From Vitis vinifera (taxonomy: Eukaryota > Streptophyta > Magnoliopsida > Vitales > Vitaceae), in the NCBI RefSeq assembly GCF_030704535.1, contig NC_081813.1, positions 2,628,001 to 2,692,000 of the forward strand: DNA of 64,000 bases. Reading direction: 5' to 3'. Both the position numbers and the translations under genes were made by a program. The notes below the pieces were generated by a model. The model was not told where the DNA came from. It was given only the letters and a program-made list of their open reading frames with translations, and ran no database searches. Below, one piece after another: positions 1 through 13,600 of the stretch. Positions within the stretch are counted from its first letter, which is position 1; each line of letters starts with the position of its first letter.

Positions 1-1121
1 TTCATATATTGGATTTCAATAACACAAAATTTATGTATTAAATAATTACTAACATCACCTTATTAAAAAGGGTTACTAATAAAATAAAATATATAAATTT
101 TAAAAATAAAGAATTAATTACCATTTTCACAAAAAAAAAAACTCAAAATATTATTTTTCTCTCCAAAATTTTGTAAAGCTATGGGTCTTTGATAAGAAAA
201 TATTTAGGCATTGAATAAGTATATGTCGAAATTTGAATTTAAGTCATTAGTAGTATAATTAAAATATATTCTTGAAAAACACCATATTTTTTAAACAATT
301 TTCAAAAACCCGGGATCAAATGACAATAATTTATATTTTCATATTTCTTTTTTTTTTTTTTAAAAAAAAAAAAAGAAAGAAATTGAGAATCGTTCCCAAA
401 CATAATGACTTTTGGTGTTATGATAAATCATTAATTTGAGTAAAAATATTATATCCATGTAATATTTGCGCTAAATCCTTCACACCTAATAACCATCTTC
501 TTCCACTGAATGGTTAAGCATGTGCAAATGGAATTATGACCAAAGAAAGAAAGTTTAATTTTTAATTTATTTTAAAATTCAAAATCCTCTTGGAATTAGA
601 AGTACAAATTACTCTAAAAATATATGGGATATTACCAAACAAAGAGAGTTCAATTTTTTATTTTTAAATTCAAAATCCTCTAGGAATTAGAAGTACAATT
701 ACTTGGAAAATATATGGCAATGACTACTGTGACTAAGGTGGTAAAGATAAACTATTAATTCTAGCCTTTAGCACAAGTCAATCATCAAGTCTTCTAACAT
801 TATTTATTAATTCAAAGAAGAACGCATATATACATCTCAGTATTTCGGGCTTTTGCTATCCTCAAAGTAGGGATTTAGAAAAAAAAAAACAAAAAATCTA
901 GCAATTTTAAGAGCATATCAAATATCTTATCTTATGATTTTCTAACTCCTTGCCATTCATTTTATCATACTCTTTATTTGTTGTCATAGGTTTGAATCCT
1001 ACCTAAGAGTCTTTCATCTATCCTAGGAGTTGAGGATTAAATAATTATAATATTTAAAAAAAACAAATTAACCATAAAAAATATATTTATCTATCAAAAC
1101 ATAGTTAATTAAATAATATAT

Positions 1122-1196
<75 letters not shown>

Positions 1197-1837
1197 GATA
1201 AAATAAATGGTTTTAATATATTGGTAATAATAATTTAACATATAAATAATACAACATATATATTACAATTATCATATAAAATAATTTCTTTATCAAATCT
1301 GTTAATACGTTATCTTAAATTGATGTGTGATTCCATCTATTCATATATAAAGTAATATTCTGATTTAAAAAATAAAACCTCAACAAAAGTAAATGAAATT
1401 AAATCTAAAATAGATCATGCAATTAAAAAATGTTTTTAAAAATTTTATAATTTCAAAACAAAATTTAAATTTATGATATTTTTTATACATTAAATCAAAG
1501 TTATTTTTCTAAAATATAATTTTAATTTAAATATTAAAATCGTATTTTTGAAAAGTCATATAATTTAAAAATAATTTTTGAATTAATATATTTAAAAAAT
1601 AAAATTTTAAAAGCATAAATTTTACTTATTTTTCTTTGGTTTCATGTTAAATATACTTAATAATCCATTATAATTTAATCAAATATCTCTTTTTTAAAAT
1701 TAAATAGGAGGTGAATGAAAATTATAAAAATTACAAATGAGAATGAGAAGATATTTATACAATTTAAAATTTTTATTTATTTTTTAAAATTTAAGGTTGA
1801 GATAAATGTTTTTTTTTTTTTAATTTCATTCATTGTT
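1..1837. other. AT-rich intergenic DNA
   Basis: Very AT-rich sequence with many short A and T runs and one TA microsatellite. Both strands are closed by frequent stops, and I see no exon with credible codon use or splice signals. No element ends or duplications stand out apart from the microsatellite. Confidence 0.6.
1131..1194. repeat. (TA)n microsatellite, about 32 units
   Basis: An uninterrupted TA dinucleotide run of 64 bases, preceded by an imperfect TA/CA stretch. Length polymorphism and collapse in assemblies are expected. Confidence 0.95.
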
Positions 1838-2026
1838 TCAAAATTCCAACGGTTGCCCACAACGGCGAGATAGGGCATTGGCAGTGCACCTCAGTTCGGC
1901 AACAACAGAGGGAGAGAGGTGGGCAGATGCCTCCGCACGCCCACACAATGACACCACAAGGATCAGAAGTAGAGAGCTGAGAAGCCAGCACGCAGCGATT
2001 TTGTCAATATAGGTCTCTTCTTTCAA
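1838..2026 (-). CDS. Possible small secreted-protein exon, unrecognised
   Basis: A 62-residue minus-strand reading frame starts with ATG at 2026. It has a charged N-terminus, then a hydrophobic stretch (WLLSSLLLILVVSL, about residues 14-27) that would serve as a signal peptide, then a short Cys-containing tail. A possible splice donor (CTGAG followed by GTGCAC) lies within it, so it could instead be a first exon. GC content is higher than the surrounding DNA. I do not recognise the family and see no convincing downstream exon in the AT-rich DNA to its left. It may be spurious. Confidence 0.2.
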   Translation of the reverse strand: MKEETYIDKIAACWLLSSLLLILVVSLCGRAEASAHLSPSVVAELRCTANALSRRCGQPLEF

Positions 2027-2788
2027 GAAGGGGGAAATTCAGAAATTAGACATTGAGAAATCAGAAAAATCAAAAGAAAAAAAAATCCGAAAGAGAAAAT
2101 TCAGAGGCGACTCTGTACGAGAAAAAGAACTTCATAACAAAAAAAAAAAATCTTTATCAAATCTCCCTTCAAGTTAGATAAATGGAAAAAGAACGGTTAC
2201 ACACGTTTTTCGTCATTAAACGAATTTATTTAAAAATAAGCCACTTATTACCCTCGATTGATATTTGAAATCAAAAAAACGTTATTGACGTTCTTCAAGT
2301 TGTGATCAAAATTAAGGAATCATATAGAAAATATTCTTTTGTAAATAATATCATATTTGAGATTGAACTCCAATATTTTTAATTTTGATAAATATTTTAT
2401 TCGTATTATTTTTGTTATTATTTTACTTATATTATAGGACTTTTTATGAAATTTGTGCTTAAAATTTGAAAGGGATAAAATGATTTCTCTTGGTAACTCG
2501 AACGATTCAATCAAGTTTAATGTATTCCTAACCGAGTCGGACTCGGTTAAGTGTTACCAGAGTCAGCCAATAGTTTGAACCAGTGGACATACCTACATTC
2601 TTTAGTAATATCTCTAAGTTGGGCGAATTGTCGCTTGTTTTAGTTTGCAGTTTGATACTGTCTTTGCAATATTTATATATATAGAGTAATTTCAGAAACT
2701 TGATTTCTAATTAAAAATCTTCTAATAACTAAGTAGTTTCTCGTGATTAAGACACCCAACGCGTTGTCGTGGACAGGTATCTGCAAGT
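2027..2788. other. Intergenic DNA, no gene seen
   Basis: A purine-rich stretch (about 2030-2160) is followed by AT-rich DNA. One short minus-strand open frame at 2320-2514 has composition matching the AT-rich background and is not credible as a gene. Confidence 0.5.
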
Positions 2789-2877
2789 GGAAATGGGTGA
2801 GTAATGGAGATATAGACTTGTATTGACTCTTGAGAATTGGGTTGGAAATGTGAGCAATGGAGATATAGACTTGTATT
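2789..2877 (+). repeat. About 54-bp tandem repeats upstream of RLK-A, left part
   Basis: One and a half copies of a unit of about 54 bp containing GACTCTTGAGAA, then TTGGAAATG, then ATATAGACTTGTAT. The array resumes at 4560 after the inserted LTR, so roughly three and a half units originally lay just 5' of the RLK-A start codon. Confidence 0.75.
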
Positions 2878-4559
2878 TGAAAGGTTATAAAATAAATTTA
2901 TAACATATACAGCAGAAAATTGATCTATTTTGCATTCAAAATATATACTGCAGCTATCAAAAATTTAAAATAATAACCTGGATGTCAGTTCTTCAAGCAT
3001 AAAATTTTCTCCAATTGTATGAAGACTCTACGTGTATCCACACCGAAATTAATCTTTGCTATCAACCCTTTGATATGCGGAACTTTAAAAAAAATAGAAC
3101 AACACTTTGTATTTCTTTGGCGTAAAAACAAGGAGGATAAAGATAGATCGATCTTTATTCAGATTGTGTATATATGCTATATAGCATATCCGATACAACT
3201 TCTGTTTTAAGTGATAAGATAACTCAACTAATTTGATTTTTTTGATTTTATCACTTAATCTATCTCTATCGTGTCCTCCTTTTTTGGGCTACTAAGAGAT
3301 TCTATTGGTCCATTTGTTTTTCTTTTGCTATTTTCAATAGCATTTGAAAAACACTTTGACTAAGTCTTGTAAGTTAAAAACAAAACCCACATCCCTCCTG
3401 TAAGTTGCTGCATGTACCCATATATTTGCAAATGTTTAGCAAACATTCTCGTGGACTAACTTCCACGTCCAAAGAAAAATATATATATATATTTTTTATC
3501 TATATATTAATTATATTCTTGGTGCTAGCAAAGAATATAATAATATTCCACATAGAACATATTTATTTATTTGATTAAAATTAAATTCTCTAATTTAATT
3601 ATCAAATAATAATAAATAGCTCTTTGCAAAGATTAAAACACTCGTTTGTGTGTGACCCCGTAGGTTCATTACTAAGCTGGTAGTAAATTAATAAAATCAA
3701 TTTACTAATTAAGGTAGGCGTCTAGCAACACTCCTTAACGTCCAGATAGTATGAAGTAATATCTTTTACTTTCAAGAACCGGTAGAAGAATAATGTAATA
3801 TTTCCTTCCATCATTTACAGCTCTGGGCTAACTCTAGAGTATGGTATTACTGTCAAACTCTAATAAGTCAACACATTATTTATTTAGTGAATGACTTAAG
3901 AAACTCATTTCTTCATTCATTCAATTGCCCTTGGCCAAGGTCTTATTTTTATCATAGAGCTCAAACTCATTACCAAGAGTTGATGGATTCCTTCTTGATT
4001 AATCATTAATTCTACAAGTATTTAATTATATCCAATATCCATTCAACTAGTGCCCTAAGGCATTAGGTGTCCGGGATTAAAATATAATAAATAACTTGTT
4101 AATTACTTTGATAATCTCATGTCAAAGAAAACTATTATATTTCTTCTTGAGAAATTCCTATTGACAATTTAAGGTAAAGATAACCATTAGAAATTCTCAG
4201 TTGAGTCAGTTCAATGATCACATCTACATGTGCATCATCTATATATGTAATTTAACAAATGAGATATATCAATCTTTATCCAATAAAGACCATCACATAT
4301 ATATTGATCTATCTGGATTATTGATGTCCTGTTGACAATAATCCTATGATCAAGAACAGTTTAGATTAAAATTATTAAAAGAATTGCTTCTCATTATCAT
4401 AATCTCTATCATGATAACAATTTTCAAATTTTAATCAAGGACCTTATCATATAAACTATTTTAAACAGATATGATAATGAAATAAAGAATTAATACCTTA
4501 TTAAAACTAAAGTTGATTACATGATAGATTGGATCTTGGGCATACATTTATCCCCAACA
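2878..4559. mobile_element. Solo LTR or LTR-retrotransposon remnant (1.68 kb)
   Basis: The block begins TGAAAGG and ends ATCCCCAACA, giving the TG...CA termini of an LTR. It is flanked on both sides by GTATT (2873-2877 and 4560-4564), a 5-bp target-site duplication. The flanking 54-bp repeat array reads continuously once the block is removed. No gag or pol coding is seen; the interior is AT-rich. This fits a solo LTR left by recombination or a non-autonomous remnant. Family is not assigned. Confidence 0.6.
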
Positions 4560-4650
4560 GTATTGACTCTTGAGAACTGGGTTGGAAATGGGTGATCGAT
4601 GGACATATAGACTTGTATCGACTCTTGAGAACTGGGTGATCGAGGCTCCC
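4560..4650 (+). repeat. About 54-bp tandem repeats upstream of RLK-A, right part
   Basis: Continuation of the array interrupted by the LTR block. It holds one full and one partial unit with the same GACTCTTGAGAACTGGG core, ending about 30 bp before the RLK-A ATG. It probably lies in the promoter or 5' leader. Confidence 0.75.
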
Positions 4651-4682
4651 CTTCATTGCTGAGGAGGCAAACAAGGAGACCG

Positions 4683-7600
4683 ATGGAATTGTTAATTGTT
4701 CTTTCTGGATATTTAGCTTTTACTGCTATGGTTCGTGGCCAGGATCAATCCGGTACGCATATCTCTCTCACATCTCATGATTTCTTGCCCTCTCCCTCCC
4801 CTGGATCTCTCATATGCACTCTGTATCTCCAGGACTAGCTCCGAGGAACTTTCCTTTAAAGAGACGCTCACCTGTTTGATAACTGTTTTAAAAAACAGTT
4901 TTTAAGAAATGTTTTCAAAAATTATGAAACATGTTTTCCTTATTTTTTTTATTCTGAAAAACAAAATACTATTTTTAAAAACAATTGTCGAACAAACTGT
5001 TATTTTCTTTCTTGTTTCTGTTAATAGATTTTCCATGTTTTCATTTTTAAATGTTTTAGCCGATATTTATAGATGCTGAATTTTTAAATGATTTTCTCTT
5101 TAGTGCGTGAGAGAATAGAAATACATTGCTTGGTTGGGAGTTTTGTGGAGACTCCCAACTCTGTTCCAGAGTTGGTTGAGTTGAGACGCTGGGCGTGTCG
5201 TGTGTGGTCTCTGAAAAGGGGTTGATTTTGAGGATAGGTACGAGGCTGAGAGGGTGTTGGCAAGGAGAACGTTTTGCATTTGGAGAGGTGGAAACCTGAG
5301 GTAGGGTGCTGTCGTAATGGTGTGGCACCTAAGGAAGCTTGGGTGCGAATTCTGGGACTCCCGCTGCACTTATGGGCGGGATTGTTAGAAGTAGTAGTGG
5401 GCTCTTCCACTTTTTCTATTCCGAAAGGTGATGGAAGTGGTTGCAGGGATGGCTGGAGAAGACGATGAGGGAACCTCACGCGCCATTGTGAGAGTGTCTC
5501 TGGAGAAGCCGATGGAGCAGCTGGGAAGGGGTTGCGTGTCGCTCCCCGAAGGCAGGAGGAACAGGGTAAGTAAGGGCAGAGTAACTGGCCCTACTACGAG
5601 CTCTGCTGAGGTGTCAGAGTTAGGAGGCGGTGTAGTGGGAGAATTTGGAGAAGTGGGCTTCTCCGTTTGGGCCGAGTCAGTTTTCGTTCTGGCAAAGAGG
5701 ACTTAGAGGCTGATGGGCCTAGTGATGCAGGGGAGTTGTGGCCCAATTGGACATGGGCCGTTCTACTAAGGAGAGGAGAGCCCTTTAGTAATTAAAAGGG
5801 GGGGAGCCCAAGAGGGACTTGGTATTCTCGTTCTGACGAGGGGAGGTGGAGGAATCGTTAGGCCTTCTGAAGGGGATGAGGCTGGTACGGAAAGCTCCGG
5901 CTTTCGAGCCTCCGCTTGCTCCTCCGCAGTAGAGAGCGATCGTGACAAGTGGAGAGATGAAGAAGATTTTGTCCCCGTGGCTAAGAGTCATCCGATGGAA
6001 TTAGGGGTTTCTACAGTGTCGCGCCGTCAGAGGCCACAGACGAGGCTCTCTTGGCGGAGGTGACCAGTTATTCTGACTCACCCCTCTTCTCCTTGTCCTT
6101 GGGACTTTTTGGGGTTGCGGGTTTCCTCTTCTTCTTTTCCTTCTGCTTTGGGTCGAGGATTTGATGGGGAAGAGGCTGCGGTGTGTTGTGGCGACTCGAT
6201 GGAGAAGAAAGGAGTGGATTTTCAGCACCCCTGAGGAAGATTTCGGCAGATAGGAGGATAATGGAGTCTCGGTCTGTTGAAGAAGAGGAACAGGATGTAA
6301 CAGGGACCTGGGACGAAAGGGCTTTGACTTTGATTAGTGATCATATCGAGGGGGAGGGGGAGTCATCAGAGTGTTGGTCCATGAGTTGTCTTGCACAGTT
6401 CAGAAAATTATTGGGTATGCCAACAACAGGTTTTGAGAAGGAAATTTTGGCTTTGCTTAAAAAGCTGAACCAAAAAAGGAGCAGACTGGAAAAAGAGGAT
6501 CAAGTCTAGGTTCGAAAGGGAGTTGAGGAAGTTAGAATGTTCTGACAATTATAACAGAACAGGTTGGGGGAATAGTCGATCTAAAGAGGGGGGGATTCTG
6601 GTTGTAGTGGATAAATGAAGCTAAAAGTTCTCTCTTGGGATGTGAGGGGGGTTAATGACAGTGATAAAAGGGAAGTTATTAAGGCCTTAATCAAGTCCCA
6701 GAGAGTGGATTTGGTTTATCTTTAAGAAACCAAGATTCAAGACATGTCTATGGGTACTGTGCGAAGTCCTGGAGTGGGAAGAGTTTTAGAGTGGGGTGCT
6801 TTGAATTCTCGGGCTGCAGCAGGGGAGTTTTGGTTTTTTGGGACAGTAGGGTGCTTGAGTAGGTGGGTATGGAAAAAGGATAATTTTCGATATCCTGCTG
6901 TTTCAAAAATTGTGAGGATGGATTTACTTGGATTTTTACTGGGGTGTATGGCCCTACGGTAAGGAGGTTTAGAGAAGACTTTTGGGGAGAATTGGGGGCA
7001 TCAGGGGGTTTTGGGGTGACTCTTGGTGTATTGGTGGGGACTTTAACTTTAGTGAGATTCCCAAGGGAGAAAAGCAGAGGCAGTCAGTCGTGGGGGAAAT
7101 GAGAAGATTTTCAAAGGTCATTGATGACCTAGAAATGAAAGATCTGCCTCTACAGGGGGGTTCGTTCAATTGGAGGGGAGGGTTAAATAATCAATCCCAG
7201 TCTGGATTGGATCGATTCTTGGTGTCAGAGGTGTGGATTACCTATTTCAGTGGGGTGGTCCAAAGCATCTTGCTTAGACCTGTTTCTGACCACTTTCCTA
7301 TTCTGCTAGATGGGGGAGATTTGAGAAGTGGCCCTTCCTCGTTTAGGTTTGAGATCATGTGGTTGAAGGTGGAAGGTTTCAAAGATTTATTGCAGTCTTG
7401 GTGGTCGGGTTTCAGTTTCAGCGGTTCTTACAGCTACATTCTGACAGAAAAATTGAAAGCTTTGAAGGCTAAGTTGAAGGTTTGGAACAAAGAGGTTGTA
7501 GGACCTCAACAGAGGTCTTTGGCAATGTCTCGTCTGGTAAGGACAGGACTCTAAATTAGGAGGCTTTGTGGGATTCTGAGGAAGCATCCAGAGTGTTGAC

Positions 7601-10600
7601 TGGGGAGGAGCAGAATGCTAGGAATCTGGCAAGGGAAGAGTACAAGAACTGGTCCCTTCACGAGGAAACCTTGTGGAGGCAGAAGTCAAGAGAGTTGTGG
7701 CTGAAGGAAGGAGATAGAAACACTAGCTTTTTCCATAAAATGGCTAATGTTCACAGGAGAAGGAATCAGTTAGCAAAGATTACAATTAATGGGAGTTGGG
7801 CTACAGAGGAGAGAGAGATTAAGGAGGGGGTGGTTCAGGCTTTTCAGGTTCTTTTGTCTTAGACACATGGAGGCCTATTGTCAATGGGCTTTCTTTTGAG
7901 GTGTTAGGGAATCAAGATGCAGCATATCTGGAGGTCCTTTTCTCTGAGGAGGAGGTGTTCACAGCCCTTTCAGATCAAAGCACCAGGTCCTGATGGCTTT
8001 CCTATGACTTTTAGGCAGCTCAGTTGGGATTTTGTGAAGGAAGAGGTGATGGGGATTCTAATGAAAGGGGCTGTTTCATGAAGAGTTTGAATGCTACTTT
8101 TTTGGTCTTATTCCCTAAGAAAGGGGGCGCTGAAGACCTTAAGGGCTTTAGGCCTATCAGTTTGGTGGGTGGCCTCTTCAAGCTGTTTGCTCAAAAAGGC
8201 TAAGGATGGTGGTTTTTTGCCAGGTTGGAGGGTGAATGGAAGATGTGGAGATGGAGTGGTTATTTTCCACCTTTTGTTTGTCGATGATACGTTAGTGTTG
8301 TCCAAACCGAATCAAGACCAGTTGACTTACCTTGGTTATTTATGTGGTTTGAGGCCATCTCGGGGCATAGCATTAACTTGGAAAAAAGCGAGTTAATTCC
8401 GATGGGAAGAGTGGAGAATGTAGAAGAGGTAGCCCTTGAGTTTGGATGCAAGGTGGGAATACTTCCATCGTCTTATGTGGGTTTTCGCCTTGGGGCCCCT
8501 TTGAAGTCTATGGTAGTATGGGATGAGGTGGAGGAGAGGTTTCGAAGGAAGCAGGCCATTTGGAGAAGATGGTACTTATCCAAGGGTGGGAGGTGTTCCT
8601 TTATTTGAAACACTCTTTCTAGCATGCCGATATACTCATGTCCTTGTTCTATATTCCAAGGACAGTTATGATGAGGTTGGAATAGATTCAAAGGAATTGC
8701 CTTTGGAGAGGAGGAGCACTAGAGCAAAAGCCGCACTTAGTAGGGTGGTCTGTTGTTTGTACAGATAAGAGTAGGGGTGGATTGGGGGTAAAGAATCTTG
8801 CTAAGCTTAACAAAGCCCTTCTAAGTAAATGGAGCTGGCAGTTTGCAGAGGATAAGGGAGATTTGCGGAAGCAAATTATAAGTGGCAAGTATGGGGTGGA
8901 AGAGGGAGGGTGGCGATCTAAGGTGGTGAGAGGAAGTTACATGGTAGGATTATGAAAAACCATTAGAAAGGAATGGGAGCTAATATCTAATAGAGTTGTC
9001 TTCTCGGTTGGTAGTGGGTGGAGGGTGAAATTTTGGAAGGATAAGTAGTATGGTGATGTGGCATTGTGTACTTTGCTTTTTATGCTATTGCTAATCTTAA
9101 GGAGGATTAGGTGGTGGATGTTTGGCACTCAACAGTTGAACGGGGTGTTGGGCCCCTCGCTTTATTAGGGCTCTTAATGATTGGGAATTGGATTTGGTGG
9201 AACATTTTCTCTTGAGTTTGCAAAGGAGGAGGACGTGTAAGGATTAAGAAGATAAAGTGATTTGGTCAAGATCGAAATATGGGAAGTTTTCTGCTAAAGC
9301 CTTATATTTGACCTTGGAGACTGAAAGTTCTGTGCCCTTTCCTGCTAGTGTGATTTGGAATTTGTGGGTACCCTCCAAGGTTAGTTTCTTTGCTTGAGAG
9401 GCTTCTTGGGCGAAGGTGTTAACTTTGGATTGTTTAAAGAGGAGAGGGTGGCCTTTAGCAAATAGATGTTTTCGTTGTCTTGAAGAGGAAGGGACCATTG
9501 GAATCTAGTGTTCTTTTTTGGCGTGCTTTGGACACTTCCTTCTTCTATTAGAGACACACTTCTAGGATGGCATGGCTCTTTTGTCAGTCAAAGGCGGAAA
9601 AAGGTGTGGTGGGCTGCTCCTTGGAAGGAAAGAAATAGAAGAGCTTTCGAGAATGAGGAACAATCTGTTCAAGGACTAGAACTTGCTTTCCTTTGTAATC
9701 TATAGGATTGGTCTTGGTTATTTTTATTTTCTGGCCCTTCTTCAGTTGTAGATTTTGTGGATTGGGTGGGTTCTTGTTGAGGAGGATGTAGTTTTTGTTT
9801 GTCCTCGTCCTTTTTTTGTGCTTTTAAGCATTTGTTGTATACCTCCTGTGTACTTTGGAATGCTATTTTGTCCTTTTTTTGTTTATAATATACTTTTGCT
9901 TTACTCAATAAAAAAAAAAAGGAATTTCAGTCAAGAAAGTATGTTAAATACGGATAATGAAGGAAATGAGAAGTTATACCAAAGGATGATGCTGACTTTG
10001 CCAGCTGAACCCCTCACAGCAATCTTGTTCTCCTCAAACCCTCTTCGCTTGCTTAATCCTCTGTTCTCTTTACTTTCATCACCAACACATGTAAGAGAAT
10101 AACTTGAGCTTAATCCATGTGTTCCTTTACAATCCCGTGGTACAACTGAAGAAGATCCTAGAAAAACTTGTAGTTGAGAGGAAGAATTGCATGAAACATG
10201 TGGAATTCTAGGACAAATCAAAATTTTGATTTCTATTTCCTGGTATCAATTTCGAAATGACTGATGACTGATATTAAAATTTTGATAAGGGACCTCAGAA
10301 ATTGCATTTGGTATTGGCTTGGGTGCTATCTAGTAGCTGATGTCAAAGTTTAGATATGGATTTTGGTAGTGTGTCTCACTATTTGACACCGTCAAATTTT
10401 GCATGTTGCATGGGAATCCCTGAGCCAATCTTTACACACTAAATAGTACACATTTTGGATGTGTGGAAGCTCTTGAAAAACATGACCAATACTCATCAAA
10501 ACAAATGCATGAGATATGAGCACATATGGTATATGCGTGTTATGCTACCAATGACAAAATTAGGGGTCAACAATTTTTTTTTTCTTGTTCTTCCTCATTT

Positions 10601-13600
10601 TATCATCAATTTGTGCCCTTTCATATATTTGGTTGGCCCTGTTAATAATAGTTTTGTTTCCCTATAAAAAAAATTCAAAATTATTATATCAGTAGGATCT
10701 TATTTTTGTATTTCTTACTAGAAAATTTAAGTGAATTAGTTATATTAACATTGGGTATGATATTTTAGTTAACATTCAATACAAGCTAGATTTTACATTG
10801 ATCTGCCGCTCTCATGTACTCATATCTCACATGAGCATACTACTTATTGACTTGACAAGGAGAGTTTGAAATTTTGTAGGCTTCATAAGCATCGATTGTG
10901 GGATAAATCCGGGTTCCAGCTATTTTGGTGCCGCAACTGAAATATATTACATGTCAGACTCAGAATTCATAGACACTGGGATAAATTATGATGTTTCCAT
11001 AGAACACAGATCCAGGTTTGGAACTCCAGATCAGCAGCTTATGACTGTGAGAAGCTTTCCAGAAGGAACCAAGAATTGTTACACTCTTCAACCACAACAA
11101 GGCAAAGATAATAAGTACTTGATCAGAGCTTCCTTCATGTATGGGAACTATGACTCCAAGAATCAACTTCCAGAGTTCAAACTATATCTGGGTGTTAATG
11201 AATGGGATGCTGTGAAATTCAACCATTCATATGATATTGTCAGGAAGGAAATTATACATGTCCCAAGAACAGGTCACATAGATGTCTGCCTAGTGAACAC
11301 TGGTTCTGGGTCACCTTTCATATCGGCATTAGAGTTGAGACAACTGAATAATTCCATTTATTCAACTCAATCTGGATCATTGATACTCTTTAAGAGGCTT
11401 GATATTGGTTCAACACGTCAGACAGTCAGGTGAGGCATGCTGTGAGTAGGTCACTAACATTATCACCTATCACCCAATATTCACTACTTAATTTCCTTAA
11501 TTTCTTTCACCTTAAGCTTGTGTATTTCTAAATGACTTAAACTAACAAATTATATAATTCTCACCAGATACAAAGATGACGCTTTTGATCGCATTTGGGA
11601 ACCATTCAGCCGGCCTTATTGGAAATCAGTGAGCGCATCCTATAGTAGTGATACTTTAAGTGATAACCACTTTAAACCTCCATCCAAGGTCATGGCAACT
11701 GCTGTAACCCCTGCTGATGAAAGATATCCCTTGGAATTCCACTGGAATCTGGACAATTCTACTCGACAGTTCTATGTATACACGCACTTTGCTGAGGTTG
11801 AGGAGCTCCAATCCAACCAGTTGAGAGAATTGTATGTATCACTTAATGGTTGGTTCTGGAGTCCTGAACCTATTGTTCCTGGAAGATTGGTTCCACATAC
11901 TGGATTTAGCGCACATTCCATAAGTGCATCATCTGAGCTATCGCTTTCAATTTTTAAGACACACAGATCCACTCTTCCACCAATTCTCAATGCTTTGGAG
12001 ATTTATGAGATAAAACAGTTGTTTCAATCATCAACTGTCCAGAGCAATGGTATGTGTCCTTGTCCTCATATTTCTTAAGGACTTAAAGAGAATAGGATCT
12101 TTGTCTAGATCACCCTCCAGTGCCTATGAATAAGATTATTTAAATTGTGGGAGGCAACAGATAAACCTCCTCTTGACAGATTGGATTTGTTCTGGGACTG
12201 TTTATATCTCTGTCTGATTCCATGAGAATGTACTAGATTTAGGATTGGAATTTGTTGATTTGATTTCTTACTTCCAAATTTGCCATACTAAATAATTCTT
12301 CCTGATTCTTTATCTGTATTTTTCTTTTCTTTGTGGTTTGTAACATTTGAAAAGCCCACACATGATCCACTTACATCTTTGTCTATTCTTGGAAATCAAA
12401 ACTAGTTGATGCTATCAAGAAAATCAAGGCAGTTTACAAGGTGAAGAAAAACTGGCAAGGAGATCCATGTCTTCCCATTGAGTTCTCATGGAATGGCCTG
12501 AGCTGCAGTGACAACAGTCCCCTTTCCCCTAGCACCGTCTCTTTGTGAGTTTATGCAGCAAAAAAAAAAAAAAAAAAAAAAAAACAGATTTGAAGAAACA
12601 TAATTTCAATTAATTATTACTGTAACTGTTATTACATTTTGCTTCTCTTCAGTAAATAGAAAAGATGTCCAGATACTAATGTCACTCTAACTGGTAAGCA
12701 GGAACCTTTCTTGGAGCAAGTTAACTGGGAAGATAGATTCTTCATTCTCCAATCTCACATCATTAAAATCTTTGTAAGTACTATATATACATATATGAAG
12801 TGGTGGCACTTGGTATGTAGCTAAGAAAAGCTCATGGTAATGGGCTAGAATTTCACCTATTCTTTTGCTTTAGAGGCAATGCTGTCAAGGATTGACCACT
12901 TGCATGCACGTTCCCATGGCATATTGAATAAGTACAGCTACTTACTAAAGCAACCCTTTCATTACAGAGATTTATCTTACAATAGTTTGACTGGAGAAGT
13001 GCCAAACTTTCTATCTAAACTGCCTTCCTTGAAGACCCTGTAAGTTTTTAAAATCTTTTCTTTGCAAAGCTTTATCTTAATTAATCAGCAAAAGGAACTG
13101 ATGCCCAAATTCTGTGTTCTTTTGCAGGAACTTGTCAGGGAATAATCTCACAGGATCAGTTCCATTGGCTCTCATTGAAAAATCTAGAAATGGATCCCTG
13201 TCTTTGAGGTCTGGTTGCTCAAAATTAACCTTTATTTCAAGTTTTCTTGGTGGTTATTCATTTTATTCTTAGTAGCTGTCCTCGGTTCCAACTTTTCTTT
13301 CAGAATCCTGGACATATTTTTATTTCCTTTATTTTGAAATAAAATATGTTTTTCCTGCCACTCTGACATATATTAGCTTTGTTGATGGTAGATTGGATGG
13401 AAATCTGAATCTTTGTAAGAAAAACTCTTGTGAGGAAGAGGAGGACAAAGAGAAGTCCAGTAATAATGTTATTGTTCCATTAGTTGCATCCATTATTTCA
13501 GTTCTAGTCCTCTTATTAGGTGAAGTAGCAGCCTTGTGGATATTTAAAAGGAGACAACAACATGGTATTCTTCTTTGTCTTCTCGGGTATTTTAAGAAAA

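Noticed and set aside
5084-5479. A 131-residue minus-strand open frame
   Set aside because: Antisense to the LINE ORF1 region, where the sense strand carries the [12 protein letters not shown] motif.
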